From Erysipelotrichia bacterium (lineage in GTDB: Bacteria; Bacillota_I; Bacilli_A; Erysipelotrichales; Erysipelotrichaceae): DNA of 39,617 bases. A program made the position numbers and the translations under genes. Location of the stretch: the NCBI GenBank assembly GCA_012799935.1, contig JAAZKG010000048.1:1-39617 (forward strand), in the 5' to 3' direction. Shown here in pieces: positions 27,736 to 37,696 of this stretch (its first letter is position 1; each line of letters begins with the position of its first letter). A model generated the notes under the pieces. The model made no database searches, had not been told where the DNA came from, and saw nothing but the letters and a program-made list of their open reading frames with translations.

Positions 27736-28346
27736 GCAAAAGTTATTTTAGAAGAGTATTAATTATGATTGCCAGTGGGCTAGTGATTGGACTAGGAATA
27801 CATTTAGCTGTAACCGCTAATGTGGGAACTGACCCAATGACCACCTTTCAAGTGGGGTTATCAAAAACATTTAAATTAGATTTAGCACTGTGTAGTTTTA
27901 TGGCTAATGTACTATTTACAGTATTATCATTTATTGCTGATAAAAAATCAGTAAGTATAATAGACCTTTTTTATCCATTTATTATTTCGGTTGGTATAAA
28001 ACTTACTAGTTGGATGGTTTTGCCTGTTAACTTAATGATATATAGATATATGTATCTACTTTTAGCTTTAGTTGTTGTTGGTTTGGGTATTGGACTAGGA
28101 GTAAATAGTCAGATTAGCAAAAGCCCTTATGATGGATTTTCAGTCATAATTAGCGAAAAAACAAATAAACAGTTTAAACAGGTAAGATTAGTTATAGATA
28201 TTATTATGTTAATAATAGGTGTTGCCTTAAGAGGAAACTTTGGAACTGGTACATTTATTTCAATGATTTTACAAGGAACAATTGCTCAATTTTTTATTGA
28301 TAATTTGAAAAAAAGTGAATTTTTAATAAAATTTATAGCAGAATAA
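27732..28346 (+). CDS. YczE/YyaS/YitT family integral membrane protein
   Basis: GLVIGLGIHLAVTANVGTDPMTTFQVGLSKTF; SKSPYDGFSVIISEKT. Confidence 0.82.
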   Translation: MSKSYFRRVLIMIASGLVIGLGIHLAVTANVGTDPMTTFQVGLSKTFKLDLALCSFMANVLFTVLSFIADKKSVSIIDLFYPFIISVGIKLTSWMVLPVNLMIYRYMYLLLALVVVGLGIGLGVNSQISKSPYDGFSVIISEKTNKQFKQVRLVIDIIMLIIGVALRGNFGTGTFISMILQGTIAQFFIDNLKKSEFLIKFIAE

Positions 28347-28387
28347 TAAAATCTCAACTATTATTGTTGTTTTTTATGAAAAAGAGG

Positions 28388-28416
28388 TTGCAATTATATG
28401 ACAATCTATTTATAAT
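28388..28416 (+). promoter_or_regulatory. Promoter for rpoE (delta)
   Basis: TTGCAA - 17 nt - TATAAT. Confidence 0.7.
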
Positions 28417-28445
28417 CATAACTACGTAATAGGAGAGGGTAATAA

Positions 28446-28787
28446 GTGAGTTTAAAAGCAATAGATATAGCATACAATAAATTATTAAATGAAAAAGAAG
28501 GCATGTCATTTAAAGAATTATGGTCTAGCATAAATAACGAATTAGGTTATGATGAAAAAATTGCATCTAGAAAAAAATCTCAATTTTATACTGATCTGAC
28601 ATTAGATGGAAGATTCGTCATGCTAGAAAACAATGTTTGGAATCTTAAATCTCGTTGTAAATACCAACAAATCGAAATTGACGAAGATGAATTTGAAGAA
28701 AACGATGATTTTGATGAAGAAAATGAAGATGAATTTGATGACGAAGACGAAGAAGATGAAGAAGAAAACGAAGAGGATGAATATTAA
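28446..28787 (+). CDS. rpoE: DNA-directed RNA polymerase subunit delta
   Basis: Globular N-terminus (MSFKELWSSINNELGY...FYTDLTLDGRFVMLENNVWNLKSR) plus long Asp/Glu-rich tail; GTG start. Confidence 0.93.
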   Translation: MSLKAIDIAYNKLLNEKEGMSFKELWSSINNELGYDEKIASRKKSQFYTDLTLDGRFVMLENNVWNLKSRCKYQQIEIDEDEFEENDDFDEENEDEFDDEDEEDEEENEEDEY

Positions 28788-28788
28788 A

Positions 28789-28818
28789 TAAAATAGCCGT
28801 TTTGGCTATTTTATTTTG
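28789..28818. terminator. Bidirectional terminator
   Basis: aaaatagccgttttggctattttattttg. Confidence 0.75.
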
Positions 28819-29885
28819 TTTAATTCTATTAGTGCAACTTTTAAATATTCATCGGTGGAACTTAAATTTAATGACTTTAATTTGTCTACGATTAAATTAA
28901 TTTCTATAGATTTATAACCTAGGTTTTTTAAGCCTTGAATAGCTTCATTTATATTAGAGTTGTCTATGTTATCATTTCTGTTATCTTTTAATTGGTATGG
29001 GGTTATAGCTTTAAAATTAAAAGATGTGGATAAATTGATTCTATTTTCAAAATTTAAGATGAAATTATAAGGTTTGTTAATGCTAGATAAATCAATATTT
29101 TCCATTTTTAAACGGTCAAATTTGAAAGAGAATAAATATTCATCAATTAAATCACCATCTTTATTTCTTCTTTGTGAATATCCTGAGAGAATTATTTTCT
29201 CTATAAACGGTGTTAAGTTAAAGAAGTTTGCAGCTAAATAAATAGCTAAAGAAATAACTGCTTGACTATAGTGCTGTTTAAGAGTGTTTTGATTTTTGTT
29301 TTTTATAACCATCTCACCACTGGAAGATAGGGCAGGATATTGGTTGTTGAATGTTTCGATTTCAGGTAAATCTAAATCAATGAAAAGAACATTGTCTTCT
29401 ACTTGGTATTCAATTTTAAATTCATATGGCAACTCTATCGAGTTGATATAATTTTCAATTAAAGCATCAAGAGTGTTTTTATCACCATCAATTACTAACT
29501 GTAAAGAATTTTTAAGAGAATCGCCTTCTATTTCACTAAGATGATTGATGAAATCATCTTTAGTTACCACATCATCAGCATATTTATGAAGATTAATGAT
29601 AAAGTCATTTTCTTTTTTATATTGTTCAATAATTTCTTTATATTCTTCATTTTGTTTAAAGGTCTCAATTTTTGTTGCTGATGTTTTCTTTTTATTATCT
29701 TTTTTATCTAATCTTTCTCGCCAAGAAAGACCTGTTTTAGGAACAGATAAATTTAAGTAGGTTCCTCTTTTACCAGTATTAAGTTTTACAGCCTTAGAAC
29801 CTAAAGTCCAACTAATCCCTGATTTAGAAACATTCATTCTAACACCAGGTAAAATTTTAAATGATTTATAAAATCTTAGTCCCAT
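28806..29885 (-). CDS. DUF4236 domain protein with uncharacterised C-terminal region
   Basis: MGLRFYKSFKILPGVRMNVSKSGISWTLGSKAVKLNTGKRGTYLNLSVPKTGLSW. Confidence 0.85.
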   Translation of the reverse strand: MGLRFYKSFKILPGVRMNVSKSGISWTLGSKAVKLNTGKRGTYLNLSVPKTGLSWRERLDKKDNKKKTSATKIETFKQNEEYKEIIEQYKKENDFIINLHKYADDVVTKDDFINHLSEIEGDSLKNSLQLVIDGDKNTLDALIENYINSIELPYEFKIEYQVEDNVLFIDLDLPEIETFNNQYPALSSSGEMVIKNKNQNTLKQHYSQAVISLAIYLAANFFNLTPFIEKIILSGYSQRRNKDGDLIDEYLFSFKFDRLKMENIDLSSINKPYNFILNFENRINLSTSFNFKAITPYQLKDNRNDNIDNSNINEAIQGLKNLGYKSIEINLIVDKLKSLNLSSTDEYLKVALIELNKIK

Positions 29886-29935
29886 AACTATTACCTCTAT
29901 AACTAATTATATAATAAAAAAGACCAGTTTATAAA

Positions 29936-30793
29936 CTAGTCCAAATTATGATAAACAAATAGCATTCTATCTTTACCATTTAAATCTTTTAATACTTCAT
30001 ATCGATTGTTTGGGAAGTATTCTTTAACCATCTTTTCCAGCGCTTCTTTTTCGTCATAACCAATTTCAAAAGCCATAAATGATTTGTTTTTAAGCACTTT
30101 ATGAGCATTTTCAAAAACTAAGCGATAGAAGTATAAACCATCTTCTCCGCCAAACAAAGCTAGATGTGGTTCAAAATTAATAACACTATCTTCCATGCTT
30201 TGCTTAGAAGGGATATAAGGCGGGTTACAAACTAAAATATCAAGTTTTATATCATTTTCAATTAATGGCTGTAACATATCTCCTTTTAGGAAGGTTATTT
30301 CACAATCATTGAGCTTACTATTTTCTTTTGCGATATTTAAGGCTTTGCTTGAAATATCTGTTGCATACATATTGAATTTATTTTCTTCTTTTTTTAATGC
30401 AACAGCAATAGCTCCAGAGCCAGTTCCTATATCAGCTATATCAATTGACTTATAATCTTTAAAATAATAATCAGAGTCTGCCAAGATGTTAGCTACTAAC
30501 TCTTCTGTTTCATATCTAGGGATAAGAACATCAGGATTAACTAATATTTTATAACCATAAAACCATTGATATCCTAAGATATATTGTAAAGGTTCATTTT
30601 TCAACAAACATTTTACACCTTCCATAAATTGTTGATTAATAGATGCATCTATTTCTTCTTCATAGTTAAGGTATAAATCGGTGTAGTTCATATTACACAA
30701 TTCAAGAAGTAGAATTTGAACTGATTCAGATGAAACATTAACTTGTTGGCACTTTTCAATGGCATCTTTTAACACTTGACGATAAGAGGCCAT
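29936..30793 (-). CDS. prmC: Release factor glutamine N5-methyltransferase
   Basis: LGYQWFYG, LIPRYETEELV, DIGTGSGAIAVAL, LVCNPPYIP; adjacent to prfA. Confidence 0.94.
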   Translation of the reverse strand: MASYRQVLKDAIEKCQQVNVSSESVQILLLELCNMNYTDLYLNYEEEIDASINQQFMEGVKCLLKNEPLQYILGYQWFYGYKILVNPDVLIPRYETEELVANILADSDYYFKDYKSIDIADIGTGSGAIAVALKKEENKFNMYATDISSKALNIAKENSKLNDCEITFLKGDMLQPLIENDIKLDILVCNPPYIPSKQSMEDSVINFEPHLALFGGEDGLYFYRLVFENAHKVLKNKSFMAFEIGYDEKEALEKMVKEYFPNNRYEVLKDLNGKDRMLFVYHNLD

Positions 30794-31860
30794 TATTGTT
30801 CTCCAGCAATTCTAGCTTTTTGATCAGCATCTAATAATGCAGTAATAATATCATCTAACTTGCCTTCCATAACACGATCTAATTGTTGAAGGGTAAAGTT
30901 GATTCGATGGTCAGTAATGCGGTTTTGTGGATAGTTGTAAGTTCTGATTTTTTCGCTTCTATCACCAGTTCCAATTTGACTTTTTCTGAACTCACCTTTT
31001 TCTTCTTCTTCTTTTCTTTTATATTCATCATAAACTCTGGCAGTGATAATTTTTAAAGCTTGTTCTCTATTTTGAAGCTGACTTCTGCCATCTTGACAAT
31101 TGACAGTTATTCCAGTAGGAACATGGGTTATTCTAACAGCTGAATCGGTTTTATTAACATGTTGTCCGCCTGCCCCCGAAGCACGGTGAGTGTCAATAAT
31201 CAAGTCATCCATATTAATTTCGTAGTCAAAATCTTCTAAATCAGGTAAAACTAGTACCGTAGCTGTTGAGGTGTGAATTCTACCACTTGCTTCAGTTTTA
31301 GGCACACGTTGCACACGGTGAACTCCACCTTCAAACTTAAGTTCTCTGTAAACATCATCCCCTTTAATGATGAATGAAATATCGCTAAAACCACCAGCTT
31401 CACACTCTTCAAAGTCAAATGTTTGTACTTGCCATCCTTTTGCTTCAGCATAACGGCAATACATACGATATAAATCACCAGCGAAGATATTTCCTTCATC
31501 TCCACCAGCAGCCCCTTTAATTTCAATAATGGCATCGCATTCATCATTAGGATCTTTTTCAATTAATAAAACTTCTAAACGGTCAATAAGCTTTTGTTTC
31601 TTTTCTTTTAATTCTTTAAGTTCCATTTCTGCCATTTCTCTTAAATCAGAATCATGTATTAATAATTCTGCATCTTTAATATGCTTTAAAGTTTCAACTA
31701 ACTCATGATATAGTTCAACTGGTTGTTGAAGCTTTGAGTGTTCTTTACTTATTCTTCCATATTCTCTAGCATCAGAAAAAGATGAACCACTAATTAGTTT
31801 CTCGTTTATCTCGTTATATCTTACCGCCATACTTTCTAGCCTTGCTAGCATTTTATCCAT
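30793..31860 (-). CDS. prfA: Peptide chain release factor 1
   Basis: RASGAGGQHVNKTDSAVRITHVPTGI GGQ motif; VQRVPKTEASGRIHTSTATV; contains PKT-type motif region. Confidence 0.95.
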   Translation of the reverse strand: MDKMLARLESMAVRYNEINEKLISGSSFSDAREYGRISKEHSKLQQPVELYHELVETLKHIKDAELLIHDSDLREMAEMELKELKEKKQKLIDRLEVLLIEKDPNDECDAIIEIKGAAGGDEGNIFAGDLYRMYCRYAEAKGWQVQTFDFEECEAGGFSDISFIIKGDDVYRELKFEGGVHRVQRVPKTEASGRIHTSTATVLVLPDLEDFDYEINMDDLIIDTHRASGAGGQHVNKTDSAVRITHVPTGITVNCQDGRSQLQNREQALKIITARVYDEYKRKEEEEKGEFRKSQIGTGDRSEKIRTYNYPQNRITDHRINFTLQQLDRVMEGKLDDIITALLDADQKARIAGEQ

Positions 31861-32020
31861 AAATAATCACCTTCTAACGTAGTAATTATACTACAAGCGT
31901 ATTAATAATCAAAATAAGAAAACAATAAAAAGTTAGGTCTTTTTAACAATAAACAGATAAAATCAAGAACAAAAAAGAATCAAGTTTTCATTATTTAGAT
32001 TGATGGTGTAAAATTATTGT

Positions 32021-32824
32021 GTGACACTAATTATCGTTTTAATAATCGCATTTTTAGTCTATGCAATATACCAAAACAAAAATGTAGGAATTACTTTCTA
32101 CGAGTTTTTTAGTGATAAAGTTGAAAAAGAAAAAAGAATTGTCCATCTTTCTGATATTCATAATGATTTATTTGGGAAAAATAATATTAGATTAATAGAA
32201 TTAATAAAAAGTGTTAATCCAGATTATATCTTCCTTACAGGCGATTTATTAGATTCCAGAAGAACAAATGTTTATAGATGTTATTATCTGATTGAAAAGA
32301 TTATCAAGATTGCACCAATCTATTTTGTGACTGGAAATCATGAATCAAGAAAAACTTTCTACCCTAAGTTTAAAGAAAAATTGATAGAATTAGGTGTAAT
32401 TGTTTTGGATAATCGCAAGATAAAGTTAGAAGAAATTAACTTAGTAGGAATCGATGATCCAGGTTTTAAGGCTAAGCCAAATGAAACAGTTTATCGGAAA
32501 ATTATTGATGAACAATTAAAGGAAATAGAGTTAGAAGATTTTAATGTTTTACTTGCTCATCGACCTCAATATTTTGATATATATGCTAAATATGATTTTG
32601 ATTTGGTTTTTACAGGCCACGCTCACGGAGGGCAAATTAGGTTACCTTATATTGGAGGACTACTTTCTCCCCAACAAGGGATACTGCCAAAATATACTAT
32701 AGGAATATACGAATCAAACAACACTAAAATGGTAGTTTCAAGAGGATTGGGGAACAGCCAATTTCCACTAAGAGTTTTTAATAATCCTGAAATAGTAGTT
32801 GTTGATATCAAAAAAGCTGGTTAG
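32021..32824 (+). CDS. Metallophosphoesterase with N-terminal membrane anchor
   Basis: VHLSDIHNDLF, TGDLLDSR, TGNHESR, TGHAHGGQIRLP. Confidence 0.9.
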   Translation: MTLIIVLIIAFLVYAIYQNKNVGITFYEFFSDKVEKEKRIVHLSDIHNDLFGKNNIRLIELIKSVNPDYIFLTGDLLDSRRTNVYRCYYLIEKIIKIAPIYFVTGNHESRKTFYPKFKEKLIELGVIVLDNRKIKLEEINLVGIDDPGFKAKPNETVYRKIIDEQLKEIELEDFNVLLAHRPQYFDIYAKYDFDLVFTGHAHGGQIRLPYIGGLLSPQQGILPKYTIGIYESNNTKMVVSRGLGNSQFPLRVFNNPEIVVVDIKKAG

Positions 32825-32894
32825 TTATTTCATGTGCTAGTATTTTCTTTTAAAAACTATAATAATGAAATTAAATTAAAGATAGGTTGAAATA

Positions 32895-32928
32895 AAAGTG
32901 GTCAAAATGTTAATTATAAGCCACTTTA
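32895..32928 (+). terminator. Possible intrinsic terminator
   Basis: aaagtgg ... ccacttt stem downstream of the metallophosphoesterase. Confidence 0.4.
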
Positions 32929-32990
32929 TCAAGTGATTACTGGTGTTGATTTTGCTTTTGTTGAAAAATAGAATAGGAAGGTTTTGCGAA

Positions 32991-33893
32991 ATGAAAAAAA
33001 TATTTTATGTTATTTTGGTAGTTTTTATATCACTAACAATAGTGATAGGATGTGAAAAAAAGACAATAAATGAAGATTCAACATATTACTTTCACAAAAT
33101 AAGCGAAGAAGGATATCGTGGTTTTCCTCATTTGTTTTTTGATGCCAAAATACATCGTTACTATTTTATATTTGATAGCGATGAATATAACCAACATGTG
33201 GGAAATTATGAAATTAAGGGAAATAAACTAATTTTAACTAGTTTGAATAATAAGGAAAAATTTGTCTTCGAAATAATAGATGAACATACGCTTTCATTTA
33301 TTGAAAGTCAATCAGATAAAGTATTTGACGAAACAGGATATTATTATTCTTTAAGTGAAGGTGATTTGCTATATGATATTGAATTTAAAGGATTTGTCAA
33401 AGAAGAATTTGATATTGAAGGGTTGTACAAAGATAATTTAGTTATAGCTTGTACTGATGCCTCAAAAGAAGAAATTGAATATATTGAAATAAATTTTATT
33501 ATTCATACAGACTTGGTTAATAATGAGTTAGTAATTAAAGAGATAAATGAAATGAAACAGTTTTTAATTATTGTCGAAGATAACATAAAGAGTTACATTA
33601 ATTATAATTTCGATTACTTTTATGGTCCAAGTGTGGCACATATTGATACGCTAAGTAAAAGTTATCAAAAACTAATTGAAGATATAGAGAATAATAAGAA
33701 AATATGTCTTATGTCTGTTTATATTGAAAATCATGATTCATTTATTTTCTGTGTTACTGAAGATTTAAATGCATATTTAATTTGTAGAACAGGAAGTGGA
33801 AACAATGACTTTGAAATAACTTATTCACATATGAACCAGTTATTGCCATATATGCAAGAAGTAGCGATTAAACACTATGTGTTGAAAAAATAA
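32991..33893 (+). CDS. Putative lipoprotein of unknown function
   Basis: MKKIFYVILVVFISLTIVIGC signal peptide with lipobox VIGC; no recognised domain. Confidence 0.7.
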   Translation: MKKIFYVILVVFISLTIVIGCEKKTINEDSTYYFHKISEEGYRGFPHLFFDAKIHRYYFIFDSDEYNQHVGNYEIKGNKLILTSLNNKEKFVFEIIDEHTLSFIESQSDKVFDETGYYYSLSEGDLLYDIEFKGFVKEEFDIEGLYKDNLVIACTDASKEEIEYIEINFIIHTDLVNNELVIKEINEMKQFLIIVEDNIKSYINYNFDYFYGPSVAHIDTLSKSYQKLIEDIENNKKICLMSVYIENHDSFIFCVTEDLNAYLICRTGSGNNDFEITYSHMNQLLPYMQEVAIKHYVLKK

Positions 33894-34056
33894 CACATAA
33901 GATTTAATGGAAACACGAAAGTAAAAAAACATTAAATATCATTTCATAATTACATAGTTACCTTATAGTTATTAATATAAAAAATAGTAACTAAAAATAT
34001 CTTTAAAGTGATATAATTTAAATGTAAGAAAAAACAACAAAAAAAAGGAGACAATT

Positions 34057-34278
34057 ATGAGAAAATGTTTGAGATGTGAAACTGAGATGATTGAAGATCT
34101 TAAAATAACACCAGCTAATACCTTGGCTAGTATTCAGTTAAAAGAAAAGCTTATCAAGCCTTCTGCAGCGCCAATTGAAGCAGCTTTATGTCCAAAATGT
34201 GGTTATGTAGAAACTTATATTGAATTAAACAACAGAGAAGAATTAGAAGCAATTATAAAAAAACAAAAGGAAAAATAA
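34057..34278 (+). CDS. Small zinc-ribbon-like protein
   Basis: CLRCE...LCPKCGYVE paired CxxC motifs; strong SD aaaggag. Confidence 0.8.
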   Translation: MRKCLRCETEMIEDLKITPANTLASIQLKEKLIKPSAAPIEAALCPKCGYVETYIELNNREELEAIIKKQKEK

Positions 34279-34283
34279 CAAAT

Positions 34284-34337
34284 AAAAAAACAATGGGTAA
34301 TCTATCAAAGTTGATAATATATCCATTGTTTTTTATT
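34284..34337. terminator. Bidirectional terminator (long compound hairpin)
   Basis: aaaaaacaatgg...tatcaa-ag-ttgata...ccattgtttttt. Confidence 0.8.
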
Positions 34338-35627
34338 TTAAAGTGTGGCTAAATAGTTATCTAGTTCTCTTTCACAGATTTCATTCTTTTTAATTTTAGG
34401 TTGTAAGTATTGTTGGTCTTTAAAGTGAACTAGATAAGGTTTTCTTATGGTTGAAAAACCGAAAGTTAAAGGATTTTCATCGACCACAATAAAGTCAGCG
34501 GATTTACCTACTTCAATTGAACCAGTTTCATTTTCAATACCTAAAATAGAAGCATTAATTAATGTGCCAGTATGAAGCGCAAAGTTTCTTGATACCCCCA
34601 CTAGTTTATGGAAATATTCTAATTCTCGCCACATATCATAATGAGTAATAAAAGGGCAAACTGTATCAGTTCCTAGTCCTACTGGAATGCCGTTTTCAAG
34701 GCATTTTTTAGTTCCAGAAAGAATACCTTCTAGTAGCACTTCGCTATTGTAAAGAACAATTTCAGTTGCTTTTGAAATAGCAGGGTCAAATTTAGCTAAA
34801 GGAATAGCTGGAGAAATCGTACAAACTAAGGCAGCATTTTTTTGTTTGAAAAGTTCAATAATTTCATCATTCATCGCTGCTCCATGTTCGATAGTATTAA
34901 CGCCGTTTTCTAAAGCGATAACGATTCCTTTAGTGCTTTCTACATGAGCACAGACTTTTAATCCTAATGAGTGAGCCTTGTCGCAACAAGCCTTTACTTG
35001 TTCAGCAGTCATTTTTACTTCACCAGGTTCACCTCTGACCTTAGCATCTAAAACACCGCCAGTAATCATCAGTTTAATCCAGTCGACATTAGCTTTGGCA
35101 TTTGCTTCGATAAACTTTTCAAATTCTTTAATAGAATGAGCGCCATAAGCAACCGAGCCTTCCATGTGACCACCAGGAATTGTAACAGCACTATCACAGC
35201 TGAATACTCTTGGTCCAATAGATTTTCCACCATTTATTTCATCACGCAACTGGGAATCAAAATGTCCTAAACCACCAACAGTTCTAACAGTAGTAGTCCC
35301 TGAAAGCAGTTCCGTTTTTAAGGCACTACGACAAATCATTTTACCTATTTGTTGTAAAAGTTTGTTGCTCATAATTAATTTGGCAAGTTTGGTACTATCT
35401 GATTCTTTTTTCTTTGGAAAGCCAGTACCAGGAGTATGAATGTGTAGATTAATTAATCCAGGAATAAGATACTTACCTTGTAGATCGATTATGTTGTTTG
35501 CAGTTGTATCTTTAGCCTCCTCAATACTAACAATTCTTCCATTTTCTACTGTAAGCATCATGTTTTCTTGTAGAACCATATCTTTGGTTCCATTTAAAAT
35601 ATTGACATTAGTATAAACAGTTTTCAT
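34338..35627 (-). CDS. Amidohydrolase family protein (imidazolonepropionase-like)
   Basis: LIPGLINLHIHTPG, IKLMITGGVLD, CAHVESTKGI, NTIEHGAAM, VGLGTDTVCPF; start at 35627 preferred. Confidence 0.9.
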   Translation of the reverse strand: MKTVYTNVNILNGTKDMVLQENMMLTVENGRIVSIEEAKDTTANNIIDLQGKYLIPGLINLHIHTPGTGFPKKKESDSTKLAKLIMSNKLLQQIGKMICRSALKTELLSGTTTVRTVGGLGHFDSQLRDEINGGKSIGPRVFSCDSAVTIPGGHMEGSVAYGAHSIKEFEKFIEANAKANVDWIKLMITGGVLDAKVRGEPGEVKMTAEQVKACCDKAHSLGLKVCAHVESTKGIVIALENGVNTIEHGAAMNDEIIELFKQKNAALVCTISPAIPLAKFDPAISKATEIVLYNSEVLLEGILSGTKKCLENGIPVGLGTDTVCPFITHYDMWRELEYFHKLVGVSRNFALHTGTLINASILGIENETGSIEVGKSADFIVVDENPLTFGFSTIRKPYLVHFKDQQYLQPKIKKNEICERELDNYLATL

Positions 35628-35713
35628 AAAATAATTATACACTTAAAAAGATAAAAAGTTCTTTGTCTTTTTAAAGAAAGGTATTATTATATTAAAAAAG
35701 GAGAGTGTTAATC

Positions 35714-36391
35714 ATGTATGGAGCAATGATAAATGCTGTGCTAATAATATTAGGAACAACTATCGGTATGGTTGTTGGCAAATTTTTAAAAGAAGAACTA
35801 CAAAACCAACTAGTAATAGCAATGGGATTGTGTGTTATTTATATTGGTATTGACGGAATGTTAGAAATGTCCTCGGCTTTAAATATGTTGCTTTCAATGT
35901 CAATTGGTACTCTTATTGGAAATATTATTGATTTAGATGCGATGATAGTTAGACTAGGAGATAAAATACAACAGAAGTTTAGTTCTTCATCACCTATTGC
36001 TTCAGGTTTTGTCAATGCCTCACTATTGTTTTGTGTTGGTGGAATGGCTATTGTTGGTTCAATTCAAGATGGTTTGATCTCCGATTACAGTATTTTATTA
36101 ATGAAAGGAATTATAGATGCTGTCAGTGCTATTGTTTTAGCAGCTAAGTATGGTTTGGGGGTTTATTTTTCAGCAGTCTTTGTCCTGATTTATGAAGGAT
36201 TGCTTAGTATATTGGCTTTGGTTATTAGTCCAATCTTGACCAATGAGTGCATTGTTCAACTGTCAGCGGTAGGTTCAATTGTGCTTTTAGCAGTAGGATT
36301 AAATATGCTTAATGTAATTAAAGTTAAACCAATGAATATGGTTCCAGCGATTATTTTAAGTGCCATTTTAATCATCTTATTTAGCATTTAA
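35714..36391 (+). CDS. DUF554 family membrane protein
   Basis: MYGAMINAVLIILGTTIGMVVGKFL...FCVGGMAIVGSIQDGL...LLMKGIIDAVSAIVLAAKYGLGVYFSAVFVLIYEG. Confidence 0.88.
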   Translation: MYGAMINAVLIILGTTIGMVVGKFLKEELQNQLVIAMGLCVIYIGIDGMLEMSSALNMLLSMSIGTLIGNIIDLDAMIVRLGDKIQQKFSSSSPIASGFVNASLLFCVGGMAIVGSIQDGLISDYSILLMKGIIDAVSAIVLAAKYGLGVYFSAVFVLIYEGLLSILALVISPILTNECIVQLSAVGSIVLLAVGLNMLNVIKVKPMNMVPAIILSAILIILFSI

Positions 36392-36395
36392 CATT

Positions 36396-36424
36396 TTGAC
36401 AATTTAATAGTGATTTTATATACT
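36396..36424 (+). promoter_or_regulatory. Consensus promoter for degV-like gene
   Basis: TTGACA - 17 nt - TATACT. Confidence 0.75.
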
Positions 36425-36484
36425 TGAAATGTTGAAAGTACGACAAAAAAAGTTAATAAATATCAAGGAAAATAAGGAGAAAAT

Positions 36485-37330
36485 ATGATTAGAGTTTTTG
36501 TAGATTCAGGAAGCAGCATCAAACAAGAAGAAAGGGAAAAGTATAATGTTGAAATCTTGCCATTAAAGATTTTGTTAAATGATAAAGAATATTTAGATGG
36601 AATTGATCTAACGATGGAAGAATTTTATCATGCTTTAATAGAAGAAAAACAATTCCCTAAAACATCACTTCCAAATATGGTTGAAGCTAAAGAAAGAGTT
36701 ATGAAATATGTAAATCAAGGAGATGATGTCATTATCATTCCTATTTCTAAAGCTATTTCTTCAACTTATAGCACTCTTTATATGATGTTTCAAGATGAGG
36801 AAAAGGTCCATGTTATTGACTGTAAATCAGTTGTTGGTGGAATAAAAATAATTGTTGAAGAAATCAATAGACACCGTGATAAACCTATCGAAGTAGTTTT
36901 GCAAAAGATTCAGGACATACTTCCAAAAATTAGAATAGTTGCGATTCCAGATACATTAGAATATTTATATAGAGGTGGAAGACTATCAAAAGTGGCTTAT
37001 CTTGCAGGAAATGCAATGCAGCTAAAACCATTTATTGCTATTGATAACGAAGATGGTGGTGTAAAAATGATTAATAAGGTTTTAGGCAGAAAGAAAGCAC
37101 TTAAAATGTTGGCTAATTTTTTAGTAACGGAAGATTGTGATATAAATTATCCGATTATTCCTTCATATACCTATGATGAGACAAATCTTGATGAACTAAT
37201 TGCAGTAACTGATGATAAGTATAAAGAAGCAATGATTGAGTATGATAATCTTGACCCAGCAATTGCTTGCCATTGGGGGCCAGGAGCATTTGGTTACATC
37301 TTTGTATCCACAACACCATATAAAAAATAG
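36485..37330 (+). CDS. DegV family (fatty-acid-binding) protein
   Basis: VFVDSGSSI...VEILPLKILLNDKEYLDG...FPKTSLPNMVEA...DTLEYLYRGGRLSKVAYLAGNAMQLKPFIAI. Confidence 0.93.
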   Translation: MIRVFVDSGSSIKQEEREKYNVEILPLKILLNDKEYLDGIDLTMEEFYHALIEEKQFPKTSLPNMVEAKERVMKYVNQGDDVIIIPISKAISSTYSTLYMMFQDEEKVHVIDCKSVVGGIKIIVEEINRHRDKPIEVVLQKIQDILPKIRIVAIPDTLEYLYRGGRLSKVAYLAGNAMQLKPFIAIDNEDGGVKMINKVLGRKKALKMLANFLVTEDCDINYPIIPSYTYDETNLDELIAVTDDKYKEAMIEYDNLDPAIACHWGPGAFGYIFVSTTPYKK

Positions 37331-37358
37331 TTTATCTAAATTTAGATAAGCTATTTAT
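37325..37358 (+). terminator. Intrinsic terminator after degV-like gene
   Basis: aaatagtttatctaaatttagataagctatttatttt near-perfect palindrome with T-rich tail. Confidence 0.7.
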
Positions 37359-37389
37359 TTTAAGATTTGTATAAACTAATTAAAAAAAA

Positions 37390-37527
37390 TTAATGAGAGT
37401 CACTTTTGAACAAAATAAATAAGCCAACAATTCCAATAGGAAGCGCTATTAAAAATACAGGACTAACAATGGTGTTTATCAAAATAGCAAACAAAAGTAT
37501 ACCAATACCTCTTAATTCATTTTTCAT
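37390..37527 (-). CDS. Small hydrophobic (45 aa) membrane protein
   Basis: Minus strand ATG...TAA: MKNELRGIGILLFAILINTIVSPVFLIALPIGIVGLFILFKSDSH*, preceded by SD ggaggg and TATAAT-type -10. Confidence 0.65.
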   Translation of the reverse strand: MKNELRGIGILLFAILINTIVSPVFLIALPIGIVGLFILFKSDSH

Positions 37528-37649
37528 AATAAACCCTCCAACTCTAATAGGGGCAATGTTAATTTACAATTTTATTATAGCAGATAGTAGAAAAATGAGA
37601 AATAATAAATTGCATCATCAAACAATTATAATTAAAAAGATTTATATAA

Positions 37650-37677
37650 AAAACGTGCCAATGCTGACACGTTTTAA
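37650..37677 (-). terminator. Intrinsic terminator after argS
   Basis: Minus strand aaaacgtg-tcagcattgg-cacgtttttt. Confidence 0.75.
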
Positions 37678-37696
37678 ATTGACTTATAAAAATCTC

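Noticed and set aside
28674-28787. GA-rich repetitive tract at the rpoE 3' end
   Set aside because: Explained by the Asp/Glu-rich C-terminal tail normal for RNA polymerase delta.
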